A stretch of 64,000 bases of DNA, from the NCBI RefSeq assembly GCF_004136575.1, contig NZ_NOIQ01000009.1, positions 1 through 64,000 on the forward strand. Direction: 5' to 3'. A program made the position numbers and the translations under genes. The stretch comes from Rothia koreensis (GTDB lineage Bacteria; Actinomycetota; Actinomycetes; Actinomycetales; Micrococcaceae). The notes beneath the pieces are model-generated. The model was not told the origin of the DNA. It ran no database searches and saw only the letters and a list, made by a program, of their open reading frames with translations. This document shows, piece after piece, positions 16,879 through 25,324 of the stretch (the stretch's first letter is position 1; each line of letters opens with the position of its first letter).

Positions 16879-16916
16879 GGGACGGTTGCCGACGCCGTCG
16901 CTCCCCCGCCCGGCAC

Positions 16917-17213
16917 CGTTTGGTGGTGGTTACCCGATTGGGAGGCGTTTGCCACCCACCTCAGTCCGCACACGCGGGATCCTTGGGAGCCGTTGGGTGG
17001 CGGTTACCCAATTGCGGGGCCCTTGCCGCCCATCTGACGCCTCACACGCAGGGGTTTTAGGGCCCGTTGGGTGGTGGTTACCCAATTGCGGGGCCCTTGC
17101 CGCCCTTTTGACGCCTCACACGCAGGGGCTTTTGGGCCCGTTGGGTGGCGGTAGCCCAATGGCGGGGCCCTTACCGTCCATCTGACGCCTCACACGCAGG
17201 GGCTTTGGGGCCC
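16917..17213. repeat. 74-bp tandem repeat, four units
   Basis: CGTTGGGTGGYGGTTACCC begins units at 16991, 17065, 17139 and 17213, with a diverged first unit at 16917; every step is 74 bp. Each unit also shares GGGGCCCTTGCCGCCC and GACGCCTCACACGCAGGGG. The unit starts with the same sequence as the left arm of the type-B palindrome, and the last unit continues into it. The tandem units therefore look like amplified, truncated palindrome halves. Confidence 0.9.
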
Positions 17214-17320
17214 GTTGGGTGGCGGTTACCCGATTGAGAGGCGTTTGCCCCTGCTAGGTGGGGGTTGAACCGCCACCTAGCAGGGGCAAACGCCTCCGAA
17301 GCCGGCAACCGCCACGCAAC
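17214..17320. repeat. Type-B palindrome with a 24-bp perfect core stem
   Basis: Positions 17238-17261 and 17273-17296 are perfect inverted complements (the arm starts GAGGCGTTTGCCCCTGC), separated by 11 nt that can themselves pair GGTT/AACC. Outside the core GTTGGGTGGCGGTTACC pairs with mismatches to GGCAACCGCCACGCAAC. This is the clearest member of the palindrome family and could form a cruciform or a very stable RNA hairpin. Confidence 0.92.
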
Positions 17321-17453
17321 TCCAGCGGTCGCACCCGGCGACTCCGGCACGCCCCCACCCAGTGGCCCAAACCTGCCGGACCAAAGACCTCGAGTGCACG
17401 AAATTGCCACCTCACGGGCGGAAAAGAGGGGAAGGCAAATGTCGACGACGCCC

Positions 17454-17894
17454 CTAGCGCCCCTTCATCAAGTAGAGCGCTGAGTTGAGGTAGAGCGCGC
17501 AGAGACCCAGAACTGGCAATGCGGCGATCAACTCCCCTGAGGACACTTCCGTTGTCATCATCTTCAGGAGGATCCAGAAGGCCGGAACGCCGCCCAACAT
17601 CAAGCTCGCGGTCGGGCGTGCAGTCATCCTCCACCAGGACCGTGGGGCGTCCGACTCGTCCGCACCCCTAAATACCCTGGTCAGGCCGTAAATTAGCGGA
17701 GCAAAAACGAACCAGAAGATCATCTGGTTATCCACGTCCGCCAAGAGTTCCGCTCCGCCCGCCGCCAGGGACGCCACCACGCATGACGCGAGAACCGCAG
17801 CGAGCTTCCCAACGAACGTGCGAACTCGCCATACCCACGGATCGCGGACGGGGAAGTCAGAGGCATCAACGGAAGCTGAGTTTTCGTGATTCAT
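17454..17894 (-). CDS. Small membrane protein of unknown function
   Basis: I do not recognise this protein of about 146 residues. A polar N-terminus of about 28 residues leads into three or four hydrophobic segments, including VGKLAAVLASCVVASLAAGG and MIFWFVFAPLIYGLTRVF. The ATG at 17894 follows GGGAG by four bases; upstream in-frame codons would add unconserved sequence. Codon use is less GC-biased than in neighbours. It is transcribed away from the alcohol dehydrogenase operon. It ends in a repeat-filled gap, so recent acquisition is possible. Confidence 0.6.
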   Translation of the reverse strand: MNHENSASVDASDFPVRDPWVWRVRTFVGKLAAVLASCVVASLAAGGAELLADVDNQMIFWFVFAPLIYGLTRVFRGADESDAPRSWWRMTARPTASLMLGGVPAFWILLKMMTTEVSSGELIAALPVLGLCALYLNSALYLMKGR

Positions 17895-17997
17895 CGTTCT
17901 CCCGGAGTGGTTCTGTTCACCGGTCGCACTCCATGCAACCACACCCCACACGCCCGAACCCGCCCACAGACCCAGCCCACCCACGCAACTCGCACCT

Positions 17998-18015
17998 ATT
18001 CTCACTCCGCGATAA
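17998..18015 (+). promoter_or_regulatory. Shared 18-bp motif, copy 2 (upstream of the alcohol dehydrogenase operon)
   Basis: ATTCTCACTCCGCGATAA matches 16 of 18 positions of the motif at 11402-11419 in front of the SDR gene. It lies 78 bp before the ADH start, within the promoter region. Confidence 0.5.
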
Positions 18016-18093
18016 CCGGACTTCTCAGGATGCGAGTGGCCTAGTGAGACTGTGTTGCAGCACACATTTAGCTACACTCGAAGAGGAGTCACC

Positions 18094-19122
18094 GTGAAAG
18101 CTATCCGTCTCCACCAATACGGGAAGGACCCTGTGCTCGAAGAGGTCGACGAACCGAAGATCACCGACCCATGGGGCGTGATCGTCGATGTCGAGGCCGC
18201 GGGCCTGTGCCGCACCGATCTGCACATCGTCGAGGGCCAGTGGGAGCCGATCCAGCACCCGAGCCTCCCCTACATTCTCGGCCACGAGAACGCGGGGCGG
18301 GTCCGCGAGGTGGGAAGCGCCGTGAACAACGTCAGTCCGGGCGACACGGTCATCATGCATCCCCTGACCAGCTGTGGGTTGTGCCCACCCTGCCGCCTCG
18401 GCCAGGACTCACATTGCGAGAATTCGACTTTTCCCGGCGTCAGCGTGGACGGCGGGATGGCCGACCAGTTGCTCACCAACGCCAGAGCAGTCGTGAAACT
18501 CGACGACGGCTTGGACCCCAAGGACGTGGCGGCACTGGCCGACGCCGGGTTGACGGCGTATCACGCGGTGAGGAAAGCCGCCGACGAGTTGTTCCCGGGC
18601 AGCCACGCCGTCGTGATCGGCGCGGGCGGGCTCGGCCACATCGGCATCCAGACCCTGGCGGCCATCACGAGCGCGGAAATCACCGTGGTGGACCGGAGCG
18701 AAGAAGCCCTCGAGCTGGCACAACAGCTCGGCGCCCACCACACGGTGCGCGCGGGCGACGACGACGCCGTCGCGTCCCAAGTCCTCGACATCACCGGCGG
18801 CGGAGCCCAGATCGTCTTCGACTTCGTCGGTGAGCAGGGCGTCGAACTCTTGGCGCCGCGACTCCTGCGCAATCGCGGTTCGCACTACGTCGTCGGCTAC
18901 GGCGGCGAATCAAGACTCCCGACGATCGAGATCATCAGCCGGGAAATCAATGTGATCGGCAACCTGGTGGGCACCTACAACGACCTGGTCGAACTCATGA
19001 CGCTCACCGCCCAGGGGAGGGTCAAGCTGCACACCTCCATCTACCCCCTCGACGCCGCCCTGGATGCCTTTCACGACCTCGACGCCGGCCGACTGGTCGG
19101 TCGAGGAATCCTCGTGCCCTGA
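18094..19122 (+). CDS. Zinc-dependent alcohol dehydrogenase
   Basis: This medium-chain dehydrogenase of 342 residues oxidises an alcohol with NAD(P). The catalytic zinc ligands are Cys in GLCRTDLH and His-Glu in GHENAGRV. The structural zinc site is complete as SCGLCPPCRLGQDSHC. The Rossmann motif is IGAGGLGHIG. GTG 18094 is the start because GAGGAG lies six bases before it. It leads an operon with a gluconate-dehydrogenase-like small subunit, a GMC oxidoreductase and a PEBP protein, pointing to stepwise oxidation of an alcohol or polyol. Confidence 0.93.
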   Translation: MKAIRLHQYGKDPVLEEVDEPKITDPWGVIVDVEAAGLCRTDLHIVEGQWEPIQHPSLPYILGHENAGRVREVGSAVNNVSPGDTVIMHPLTSCGLCPPCRLGQDSHCENSTFPGVSVDGGMADQLLTNARAVVKLDDGLDPKDVAALADAGLTAYHAVRKAADELFPGSHAVVIGAGGLGHIGIQTLAAITSAEITVVDRSEEALELAQQLGAHHTVRAGDDDAVASQVLDITGGGAQIVFDFVGEQGVELLAPRLLRNRGSHYVVGYGGESRLPTIEIISREINVIGNLVGTYNDLVELMTLTAQGRVKLHTSIYPLDAALDAFHDLDAGRLVGRGILVP

Positions 19123-19152
19123 CCGGAACAAACGATCGATAGGAGCTGAACG

Positions 19153-19740
19153 ATGACGTTCCCAGCAAAATACCCACAATTGAACGAGATGGAGCTGACG
19201 GATGACGCACACGACGTGCTCATCAGGCTGCTCCGCGTGGCCTTCCCGCATCCGGACTTCCCGGACGGCCCGTACGAACGAACGGCCACCAGGATCCTCA
19301 ACGAGGCCCGGGAATCGACCTGGTTCCGCGTGGCACTGACCCAGGGAATTCTCACGCTGGGCCAACTGGCCGGCGGCGATTTCAGGAATCTCGACGACGA
19401 CGCCGCGACGAGCGTCCTGCGCCGCATCGAGGCCACGGCGTTCTTCGGGTTCATCCGCCGCACGACGGTGCTCAACCTCTACGACGACCCCGAGGTCTGG
19501 GAAGTCCTCGGCTACGAGGGGCCGAGCTTCGACAAGGGCGGCTACATCAACCGCGGTTTCAACGACCTCGATTGGCTCCCCGAGCCCCGGATCGAACTCT
19601 ACGACGGTGAGCCACTGCCGGACATTGCCCCGAACGCAGTGCTCGCATCCACCGGAAAATCGCCGACCGGCGGCCAGCAGACCGACACCAGCAACCAGCC
19701 TGGATCCCAGGAAACCGTGATGAGAAAGGTTTCGAAGTGA
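19153..19740 (+). CDS. Gluconate 2-dehydrogenase subunit 3-family protein
   Basis: This 195-residue protein of the small-subunit family pairs with membrane or soluble GMC flavoproteins (gluconate or sorbosone dehydrogenase type). The conserved core lies in residues 15-150, for example HDVLIRLLRVAFPHPDFPDG and TTVLNLYDDPEVWEVLGYEG. The C-terminal 45 residues are polar and variable. No Tat or Sec signal is seen, unlike many members. The ATG follows GATAGGAGCTGAACG. It overlaps the GMC gene by 4 bp, so the two products are probably made and assembled together. Confidence 0.85.
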   Translation: MTFPAKYPQLNEMELTDDAHDVLIRLLRVAFPHPDFPDGPYERTATRILNEARESTWFRVALTQGILTLGQLAGGDFRNLDDDAATSVLRRIEATAFFGFIRRTTVLNLYDDPEVWEVLGYEGPSFDKGGYINRGFNDLDWLPEPRIELYDGEPLPDIAPNAVLASTGKSPTGGQQTDTSNQPGSQETVMRKVSK

Positions 19741-21299
19741 AAATCGATCAGAATGAAGAAGCCGTTGTCATTGTGGGTTCGGGAGCGGGCGGAGGCACCC
19801 TCGCCTACGAACTGACCAAGAAGGGCATCCCCGTGGTCGTGCTCGAGGCGGGCCCGTACCTGCGCAACGAGGACTACGTGAACAACGAGTGGGAAGCCTT
19901 CAACCAGATGGCGTGGCTCGATCCGCGCACGACCAGTGGTTCGTGGCGCATCACCACCGACTTCCCGAACCTTCCGACATGGATCGTGAAGGCGGTGGGC
20001 GGCACCACGACGCACTGGTCGGGTGCGACGCCGCGCTTCAAGGAACACGAGTTCAAGGCCCGCAGCACGTACGGCCGCGTGGAGGGGGCCAACCTTCTCG
20101 ATTGGCCGATCACGAAGGAAGACCTGGACCCGTACTACGAGCGGGCCGAAATCGCGATGGGATCGACCCACACCCACGGGCGCAAACCGTTGCCGGCCAA
20201 CAACAACTACAAGGTCTTCGCGAACGGGGCCGAGCGCATCGGCTACAAGCATTACGCGACCGGCCCCTACGCGACCAACGCCGAGGAATACGACGGCCGC
20301 CCCGCATCCATCCAGGACGGCTTCAACTTCCAGGGCGACAAGAACAAGTCCAAGTGGTCGACCCTGGTCCGCGAGATCCCGCGGGCCGAGGACACCGGGC
20401 TGTTGGACCTGCGCTCGGACTGTCAGGTCGTGCAGATCACCCACGACGCTTCCGGTCGAGCGGATTCCGTGCTCTATCTCGACGACGAAGGAAACCTTCA
20501 CCGTCAGGCCGCGAAGCTCGTGGCGGTCGCGGGCAACTCGATCGAGACCCCGCGCCTGCTCCTCATGTCGGCAACCGCCATGTTCCCTGATGGGCTCGCG
20601 AATTCGTCGGGGCAGGTCGGCCGCAACTACATGCGGCACACCACGGGCTCCGTGTTCTCACGGTTCGACAAGCCGGTGCGCATGTACAGGGGCGAGACGA
20701 TGGCGGGCGTGATCGCCGACGAATCCATCCACAACCCGGACCGCGGTTTCGTGGGAGGCTACTATCTCGAAACGATCTCGCTCGGCCCCGCGTTCCTGGC
20801 CAGCTTCGCGGATCCGGGAGCCTGGGGCGCCGACTTCGCCGAGATCATGAACGCCTACCTGAATACGGCGGGCCTGTGGGTCATCGGCGAAGACATGCCG
20901 CAGGAATCGAATCGGATCACCTTGAATTCGGCCGTCACGGACAAGAACGGTCTGCCGGTCCCGAACGTCAATTTCGACGATCACGCGAACGACGTCGCCA
21001 TGCGCGACCACGGGTACCAGCAGGCCGAGAAGCTCTACAACTCGGTCGGTGCCGTCGGTTCCCACCGTGCTCCCCCGTACCCGTCGACGCACAACCTCGG
21101 GACCTCCCGCATGAGCGCTCGGCCCGAGGACGGCGTCGTCGACCAGTGGGGGCGCACTCACGACATCCCCAACCTGTTCGTCAGTGACGGGTCGGTCTTC
21201 ACCACGGGGGCCGCGGCGAATCCGACCCTCACGATCGTCGCTCTGGCGATCAGGCAGGCCGAGTACATCGCCGATCAACTGAAGACCGGCGGCATCTGA
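19737..21299 (+). CDS. GMC-family FAD-dependent oxidoreductase
   Basis: This 520-residue flavoprotein is the likely catalytic partner of the preceding small subunit. FAD binding is seen in VIVGSGAGGGTLAYELTKKG (residues 11-30). The GMC C-terminal signature includes THNLGTSRMS and the DG segment SDGSVFTTGAAANPTLTIVA. It probably dehydrogenates a polyol, aldose or aldonate and passes electrons to a quinone or cytochrome. It is coupled by a 4-bp overlap to the gene before it. The exact substrate is not visible. Confidence 0.92.
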   Translation: MKIDQNEEAVVIVGSGAGGGTLAYELTKKGIPVVVLEAGPYLRNEDYVNNEWEAFNQMAWLDPRTTSGSWRITTDFPNLPTWIVKAVGGTTTHWSGATPRFKEHEFKARSTYGRVEGANLLDWPITKEDLDPYYERAEIAMGSTHTHGRKPLPANNNYKVFANGAERIGYKHYATGPYATNAEEYDGRPASIQDGFNFQGDKNKSKWSTLVREIPRAEDTGLLDLRSDCQVVQITHDASGRADSVLYLDDEGNLHRQAAKLVAVAGNSIETPRLLLMSATAMFPDGLANSSGQVGRNYMRHTTGSVFSRFDKPVRMYRGETMAGVIADESIHNPDRGFVGGYYLETISLGPAFLASFADPGAWGADFAEIMNAYLNTAGLWVIGEDMPQESNRITLNSAVTDKNGLPVPNVNFDDHANDVAMRDHGYQQAEKLYNSVGAVGSHRAPPYPSTHNLGTSRMSARPEDGVVDQWGRTHDIPNLFVSDGSVFTTGAAANPTLTIVALAIRQAEYIADQLKTGGI

Positions 21300-21335
21300 A
21301 AACCTCACCACTTCACCCAGATATTAGGAGAAACT

Positions 21336-21869
21336 ATGCCCACTTCATCCCCGTACGACCAGATCGCGGAAGTCCCCGCCTTCGAGGTCACCAGCACTGA
21401 CGTCACCGACGGTGGAACGCTGCCCACACCCCAGGTCAGCGGCATCTTCGGCGCAGGCGGCGAAGACGTCAGCCCTCAACTGTCCTGGAGCGGATTCCCC
21501 TCCGAGACAAAGAGTTTCGCCATCACCGTATACGACCCCACGGCACCGACCGGAAGCGGTTTCTGGCACTGGGCCGTCACGGATGTTCCCGCGTCGACGA
21601 CGTCGGTCCCGAGCGGAGCCGGCGGCGAGGACGGCGAGGGCCTGCCCGAAGGAGCCATCCAGTTGCGGAATGATGCGAGCCTCTCCCGCTACCTCGGGGC
21701 GGCTCCTCCCGCGGGTCACGGCGTCCACACGTACTACATCGCGATCCACGCGCTCGACGTCGAAACCCTCGACATCGGGGCGGATGCCACACCGGCATTC
21801 CTCGGATTCAACATGTCGGGGCACACGATCGCCCGGGCAGTGATCACCGGTACGTTCGAAGCCGAGTAG
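21336..21869 (+). CDS. YbhB/YbcL-type PEBP (Raf kinase inhibitor-like) protein
   Basis: This 177-residue protein belongs to the bacterial phosphatidylethanolamine-binding family. The anion-site motif appears as [20 protein letters not shown] (about residues 62-81) and the late [11 protein letters not shown] is typical. The biological role of bacterial PEBPs is unclear. TTAGGAGAAACT gives a strong ribosome site. It closes the ADH-GMC operon and is followed by a very strong hairpin. Confidence 0.93.
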   Translation: MPTSSPYDQIAEVPAFEVTSTDVTDGGTLPTPQVSGIFGAGGEDVSPQLSWSGFPSETKSFAITVYDPTAPTGSGFWHWAVTDVPASTTSVPSGAGGEDGEGLPEGAIQLRNDASLSRYLGAAPPAGHGVHTYYIAIHALDVETLDIGADATPAFLGFNMSGHTIARAVITGTFEAE

Positions 21870-21876
21870 GCCCCTG

Positions 21877-21922
21877 GGCCCGGCCGTCCGCCCCACCGGC
21901 CCGTGGGGCGGACGGCCGGGCC
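21877..21922. terminator. 19-bp perfect stem terminator after the PEBP gene
   Basis: GGCCCGGCCGTCCGCCCCA (21877-21895) pairs perfectly with its complement at 21904-21922 around an 8-nt loop. It lies 7 bp past the PEBP stop and separates the operon from the IclR gene. There is no U-tract, so termination may depend on stem stability. Confidence 0.85.
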
Positions 21923-21974
21923 ACCAACCCCATGTTTTGTCCGGAGTGACCGCTATGTACGGAGGCGAGTGAAC

Positions 21975-22790
21975 GTGACCGTCGAGAAAAAGACCGCCAA
22001 GAAGTCGTCTGCGCCTCGTGATTCGAGCGTTCAGACCATTGAGCGAACCCTCGCCATCCTCGAGTTCGTCTCCGAACGCGGCGGGGCCACGGCACGAGAA
22101 GTCTCCGAAACGCTCCAGTACCCCCTGCCGACTGTTTACCGTCTGATGCAAGCGCTCGTGCAGGCGGACTATCTCACGCACCTGCAAACGGAGCATCGCT
22201 TCGAATTGGGGTTCAAACTCGACCAGCTCGGGGCCTCCCTGCACCGCCAGGTCGGGGTCCCGGCCATGGTCCGCTCGGAAATCCAGATCCTGCACGACTA
22301 TGCCAAGGCCGCGGCGTACTTCGCGATCTACCGAGGGACCGGCGTGGTACTCGCCTACGTCGTGGACAGCCCCCGGTATCCCCGACTCCAGCCGCTGCGC
22401 TTCGGTTTCCACGAAGCCGCCCACGCGACCGCTTTCGGAAAGATCATGCTGTCCGGCATGTCGAAGGCCCAGCTCGACCAGTACCTCGAGGCCCACGGCA
22501 CCTCGGACCTGACCCCGTCGACCATCACCGACCGCGCCAAGCTGGAGGAACACCTCGCGGAAGTCGGGAACAGGGGCATCGCCTGGGAGAAGGAAGAATT
22601 CATCCCCGGCATGACCTGCGCCGCCATCGGCGTTCGCAACGACGCCGGAATGGTCGTGGGCTCCGTCGCGATCAGCACGCCCTCCCAGGACACGGGCCCC
22701 GTCCGGGACAGGGAGCTCGAACGTCGTCTCCGGGACACCGCGAATCGCATCAGCCGCTACTACCGGACCACTCAGGCCCCCATCGCGTGA
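21975..22790 (+). CDS. IclR-family transcriptional regulator
   Basis: This regulator of about 271 residues has an N-terminal winged helix (TIERTLAILEFVSERGGATA then PTVYRLMQALVQADYL) and a GAF-like IclR ligand domain (HEAAHATAFGKIMLSGMS; GIAWEKEEFIPGMTCAAIGV). Two GTG starts are possible, 21969 and 21975. GGAGG at 21961-21965 is three and nine bases away respectively, so 21975 is slightly favoured. It lies downstream of the alcohol-oxidation operon in the same direction and is its best candidate regulator, though the hairpin between them suggests its own promoter. Confidence 0.9.
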   Translation: MTVEKKTAKKSSAPRDSSVQTIERTLAILEFVSERGGATAREVSETLQYPLPTVYRLMQALVQADYLTHLQTEHRFELGFKLDQLGASLHRQVGVPAMVRSEIQILHDYAKAAAYFAIYRGTGVVLAYVVDSPRYPRLQPLRFGFHEAAHATAFGKIMLSGMSKAQLDQYLEAHGTSDLTPSTITDRAKLEEHLAEVGNRGIAWEKEEFIPGMTCAAIGVRNDAGMVVGSVAISTPSQDTGPVRDRELERRLRDTANRISRYYRTTQAPIA

Positions 22791-22847
22791 TCCCGCCGGC
22801 GCACCGTACGGAGTGACGACGCCGCCCCGGCCCCTCCTGCGCGGGCC

Positions 22848-23504
22848 CTACCTTTCCGCGCCGTACAGATGCTCGGGGCGGCCCGTCGACCCGTAGTGGA
22901 GGGTCACCGTGACGGAGCGCGATTCGGCGAGTTTGACCAGGTGTCGCTGCGCCGTCGCCCGGGAAATCCCCACGGCCTCCGCGACCTCGGCGGCCGACAT
23001 GACCGCGCTGGCACCGCGCAGGGTCTCCAGAATCGTGCCCGACGTCGAAGAACCGGGAGAGTGTGTGGCCGGCGTCGTCCCGACCGAATCGGTCAGTGCG
23101 CGCAGTGCCCGGTCGAGGCCCGCCTGGTCGAGGCGTTCCCTGTCGAGCAGCCGGCGGTACCGTGCGTACCGACGGAGGAAGCCCTGGAGCACGGCGGCGT
23201 CGAAAGGCTTGAGTATGTAGGTCAGCGCCCCCGCCCGCAACGCCGAACGAACCACCGCGGCATCCGCGACCGCCGAAAGCACGGCGGCGTCCGTGTCCGC
23301 GGAACGCAGCAGGTCCACCCCGTTGCCGTCGGGCAGCACGTAGTCGACAAGAACCAAGTCGACTTCTCCGCCGTCCAAGGCTTCCCGAGCCGCATGGACG
23401 TCCCGGACGGGCTCGAGGGCTTCGAACCCCGCCACCTGGTCGACGTATTCACAGTGCAATTGACCGACGTACAGGTCGTCGTCGACCACCAGTACTTTCG
23501 TCAC
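22848..23504 (-). CDS. Response regulator, CitB/DcuR type
   Basis: This 218-residue two-component regulator has a receiver domain with acidic pocket VVDDD (residues 6-10), phospho-acceptor D54 in VDYVLPDG and the conserved Lys in YILKPFD. The C-terminal domain contains a helix-turn-helix (SAAEVAEAVGISRATAQRHL) of the CitB/DcuR kind. It overlaps the sensor gene by 4 bp. The pair is divergent from a CitMHS transporter, so citrate or another di/tricarboxylate is the likely inducer. Confidence 0.92.
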   Translation of the reverse strand: MTKVLVVDDDLYVGQLHCEYVDQVAGFEALEPVRDVHAAREALDGGEVDLVLVDYVLPDGNGVDLLRSADTDAAVLSAVADAAVVRSALRAGALTYILKPFDAAVLQGFLRRYARYRRLLDRERLDQAGLDRALRALTDSVGTTPATHSPGSSTSGTILETLRGASAVMSAAEVAEAVGISRATAQRHLVKLAESRSVTVTLHYGSTGRPEHLYGAER

Positions 23505-25174
23505 GATTCACCCTTCTCTTCCAGAACGTGGGGCAGTTCCACCCCGAAACTCGCCCCGCCCATCCGCGGGTCCTTGCCATCGATCAGCCAGACTCGACCC
23601 CCTTGGCGTCGGGCCACCCGGCGGCACAGGGCCAGGCCGATGCCCAACCCGTGCGCCTCGTCGCCGGAGCCATCACCCGAGGTGACGCCGTCGTCGAAGA
23701 CGCGCTCGCGCTCGCTCTCCGAGGCCAGGCCGTCGCCGGTGTCGCTCACGACGGCGTGCAGGGCCTCGCCATCGCTCAGCACATGCATCTCGACCACCCG
23801 TGGCGTCGCCGAGCCGCGGACCGCAGCACGCACCGCGTTGTCAATCAGGTTGCCCAGGATGAGGGTCACGTCCTCGGGTTCGCGGACCCGCCCCAGGACC
23901 AGGGAGTCCTCCGAAATGCGCAGTTGGACGCCGCCCTCCGCGCTCGTGGTGCCCTTGGCTTCGGCGAGCGCCCTCAGATAGGGGTCGGAGATGGCGTCGA
24001 TCCCCTCGACCGGGGCACCGATCGGGCCCGTCCTGAGAATCTCGCCCAGATAGCGTTCGGCCTCCTGATCGGCCCCGGTGGCCACGAGACCCATGACCGT
24101 GTGGAGCCGGTTCGCGAATTCGTGGCGCTGGGCGCGCAAGGCGTCGGCCATCGTGGTGACGGATTCGAGTTGGCGGGACATGGTCAGAATCTGGGTCTCG
24201 TCCCGGAGCGTCACGACCCCACCGACCGATATGCCCCCGCGCCGCACCCGCACGGCCGTGGCCAGGAGGATCCGGTCGCCCACGGAGACGCGGCGCCTGA
24301 GCTCAGGGGCCTCCGGGTCGGCGTCGTCGGTCAGGACCTCCTCGACCATCGTCCGGATCCGTTCGGGAATGTCGACGTCGTCCTTCGACCCCTGGTCCTG
24401 GCCCAGGAGGGTTCGGGCGGTGCTGTTGCTCAGGGTCAATCGTCCGTCCGGGGCGAATCCGAGAACGCCGTCGTCCAGGCCGCGCAGCACGGCCTCCTGG
24501 TGCTGGGCCATTTCGGCCAGCTCTTCGGGACCGATGCCCAGAGTCTGGCGCTTGAGTCTCCTGCCGAGGGCCACGGAGGCCACGACCCCGACCGCGAGAG
24601 CGGCGATCGCGAGGGCGCCGATCACCCAGATCCTCTGGCGCACCTCGGCCCCGACCACGGAGGTGCGGATCCCGACCGAGACCTCACCGACCACGGTGCC
24701 GTCCCCGGTCGACGAGTACACGGGGACCTTGGCCCGCACCGTTTCCCCGAGGGTGCCCTTCTGGTGGGTGGTCTCCTCGCGACCGGACAGCGCGGCATCG
24801 GGTGATGTGGACACCTTCTTGCCGAGTCGAGACCCGTCCGGGTGCGCGATCCGCAGTCCCCGGTCGTTCGTGACCACCACGAAATCGACGGAATTCCGGG
24901 AGGCGACCTCTTGCGCGAGGGCCTGAACGTCGCCGGAACGGGCGGCGTCGGGGTCGATCTCCTTCTCGGAACTCGCCCGAGTCGCGCCTTCCTCGATCAC
25001 GGATTCGGAGGCGAGGGTCCGGGCGATCGACAGGGCCCGGGTCTCGGTCGCGTCCGTGACCGTTCGGGCGCCCAGCCACGCGAAGGTTGCCGCCGCGAGC
25101 GCCAGCACCACGATGATGACCAACAGCTGACTCGTCAGCACGCGGCGGGAGAAGGAGCTGGACGGTCGCGGCAT
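23501..25174 (-). CDS. Sensor histidine kinase, CitA/DcuS type
   Basis: This 557-residue membrane kinase has an N-terminal helix (residues 12-35) and an extracytoplasmic PDC/CACHE domain. That domain contains the carboxylate-sensor style stretches LRIAHPDGSRLGKKV and GTLGETVRAKVPVY. A second helix near residue 185 is followed by a PAS domain. The phospho-acceptor His lies in RAQRHEFANRLHTVMG (about residue 348), and the ATPase shows NLIDNAVRAA and GLGIGLALCRRV. This is the standard CitA/DcuS layout. It starts 150 bp from the divergent transporter gene. Confidence 0.93.
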   Translation of the reverse strand: MPRPSSSFSRRVLTSQLLVIIVVLALAAATFAWLGARTVTDATETRALSIARTLASESVIEEGATRASSEKEIDPDAARSGDVQALAQEVASRNSVDFVVVTNDRGLRIAHPDGSRLGKKVSTSPDAALSGREETTHQKGTLGETVRAKVPVYSSTGDGTVVGEVSVGIRTSVVGAEVRQRIWVIGALAIAALAVGVVASVALGRRLKRQTLGIGPEELAEMAQHQEAVLRGLDDGVLGFAPDGRLTLSNSTARTLLGQDQGSKDDVDIPERIRTMVEEVLTDDADPEAPELRRRVSVGDRILLATAVRVRRGGISVGGVVTLRDETQILTMSRQLESVTTMADALRAQRHEFANRLHTVMGLVATGADQEAERYLGEILRTGPIGAPVEGIDAISDPYLRALAEAKGTTSAEGGVQLRISEDSLVLGRVREPEDVTLILGNLIDNAVRAAVRGSATPRVVEMHVLSDGEALHAVVSDTGDGLASESERERVFDDGVTSGDGSGDEAHGLGIGLALCRRVARRQGGRVWLIDGKDPRMGGASFGVELPHVLEEKGES

Positions 25175-25201
25175 GCGCCCAGCCTAGACCGCAATCACCG
25201 C

Positions 25202-25255
25202 TGAGCACAATGCGCAAAAGGCGCGCAATGAGCAGAACGCGATCAGTGAGCACAA
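25202..25255. promoter_or_regulatory. Three direct repeats TGAGCA(C/G)AA, putative response-regulator sites
   Basis: TGAGCACAA occurs at 25202 and 25247 and TGAGCAGAA at 25229, in the shared promoter gap between the sensor kinase and the citrate transporter. Repeats in this position suit binding of the CitB-type regulator. Prediction only. Confidence 0.5.
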
Positions 25256-25324
25256 CCCTGCGCGCAGCCCCCAGGGTTCCCTAAGGTGTATTGCGCATCA
25301 CAACACACTTCGAAGGAGAAGCCC

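Larger units (their letters stand above)
16555..17453. repeat. Repeat site 3: type-A array, 74-bp tandem repeat, type-B palindrome, orphan type-A copy
   Basis: This 899-bp gap lies between two minus-strand genes. It contains a type-A array (forward 16690, 16722, 16752, 16783; inverted 16829, 16870), a 74-bp tandem repeat (units from 16917), the best type-B palindrome (17214-17320) and one isolated inverted type-A unit at 17405. The isolated copy makes it look as if the tandem/palindrome block was inserted within or grew inside a type-A array. No gene is present apart from the AKR promoter near 16560-16680. Confidence 0.88.

Noticed and set aside
16555-17453. Insertion sequence or transposon
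   Set aside because: No transposase frame, no terminal inverted repeats bounding the whole block and no visible target duplication; only non-coding repeats are present.
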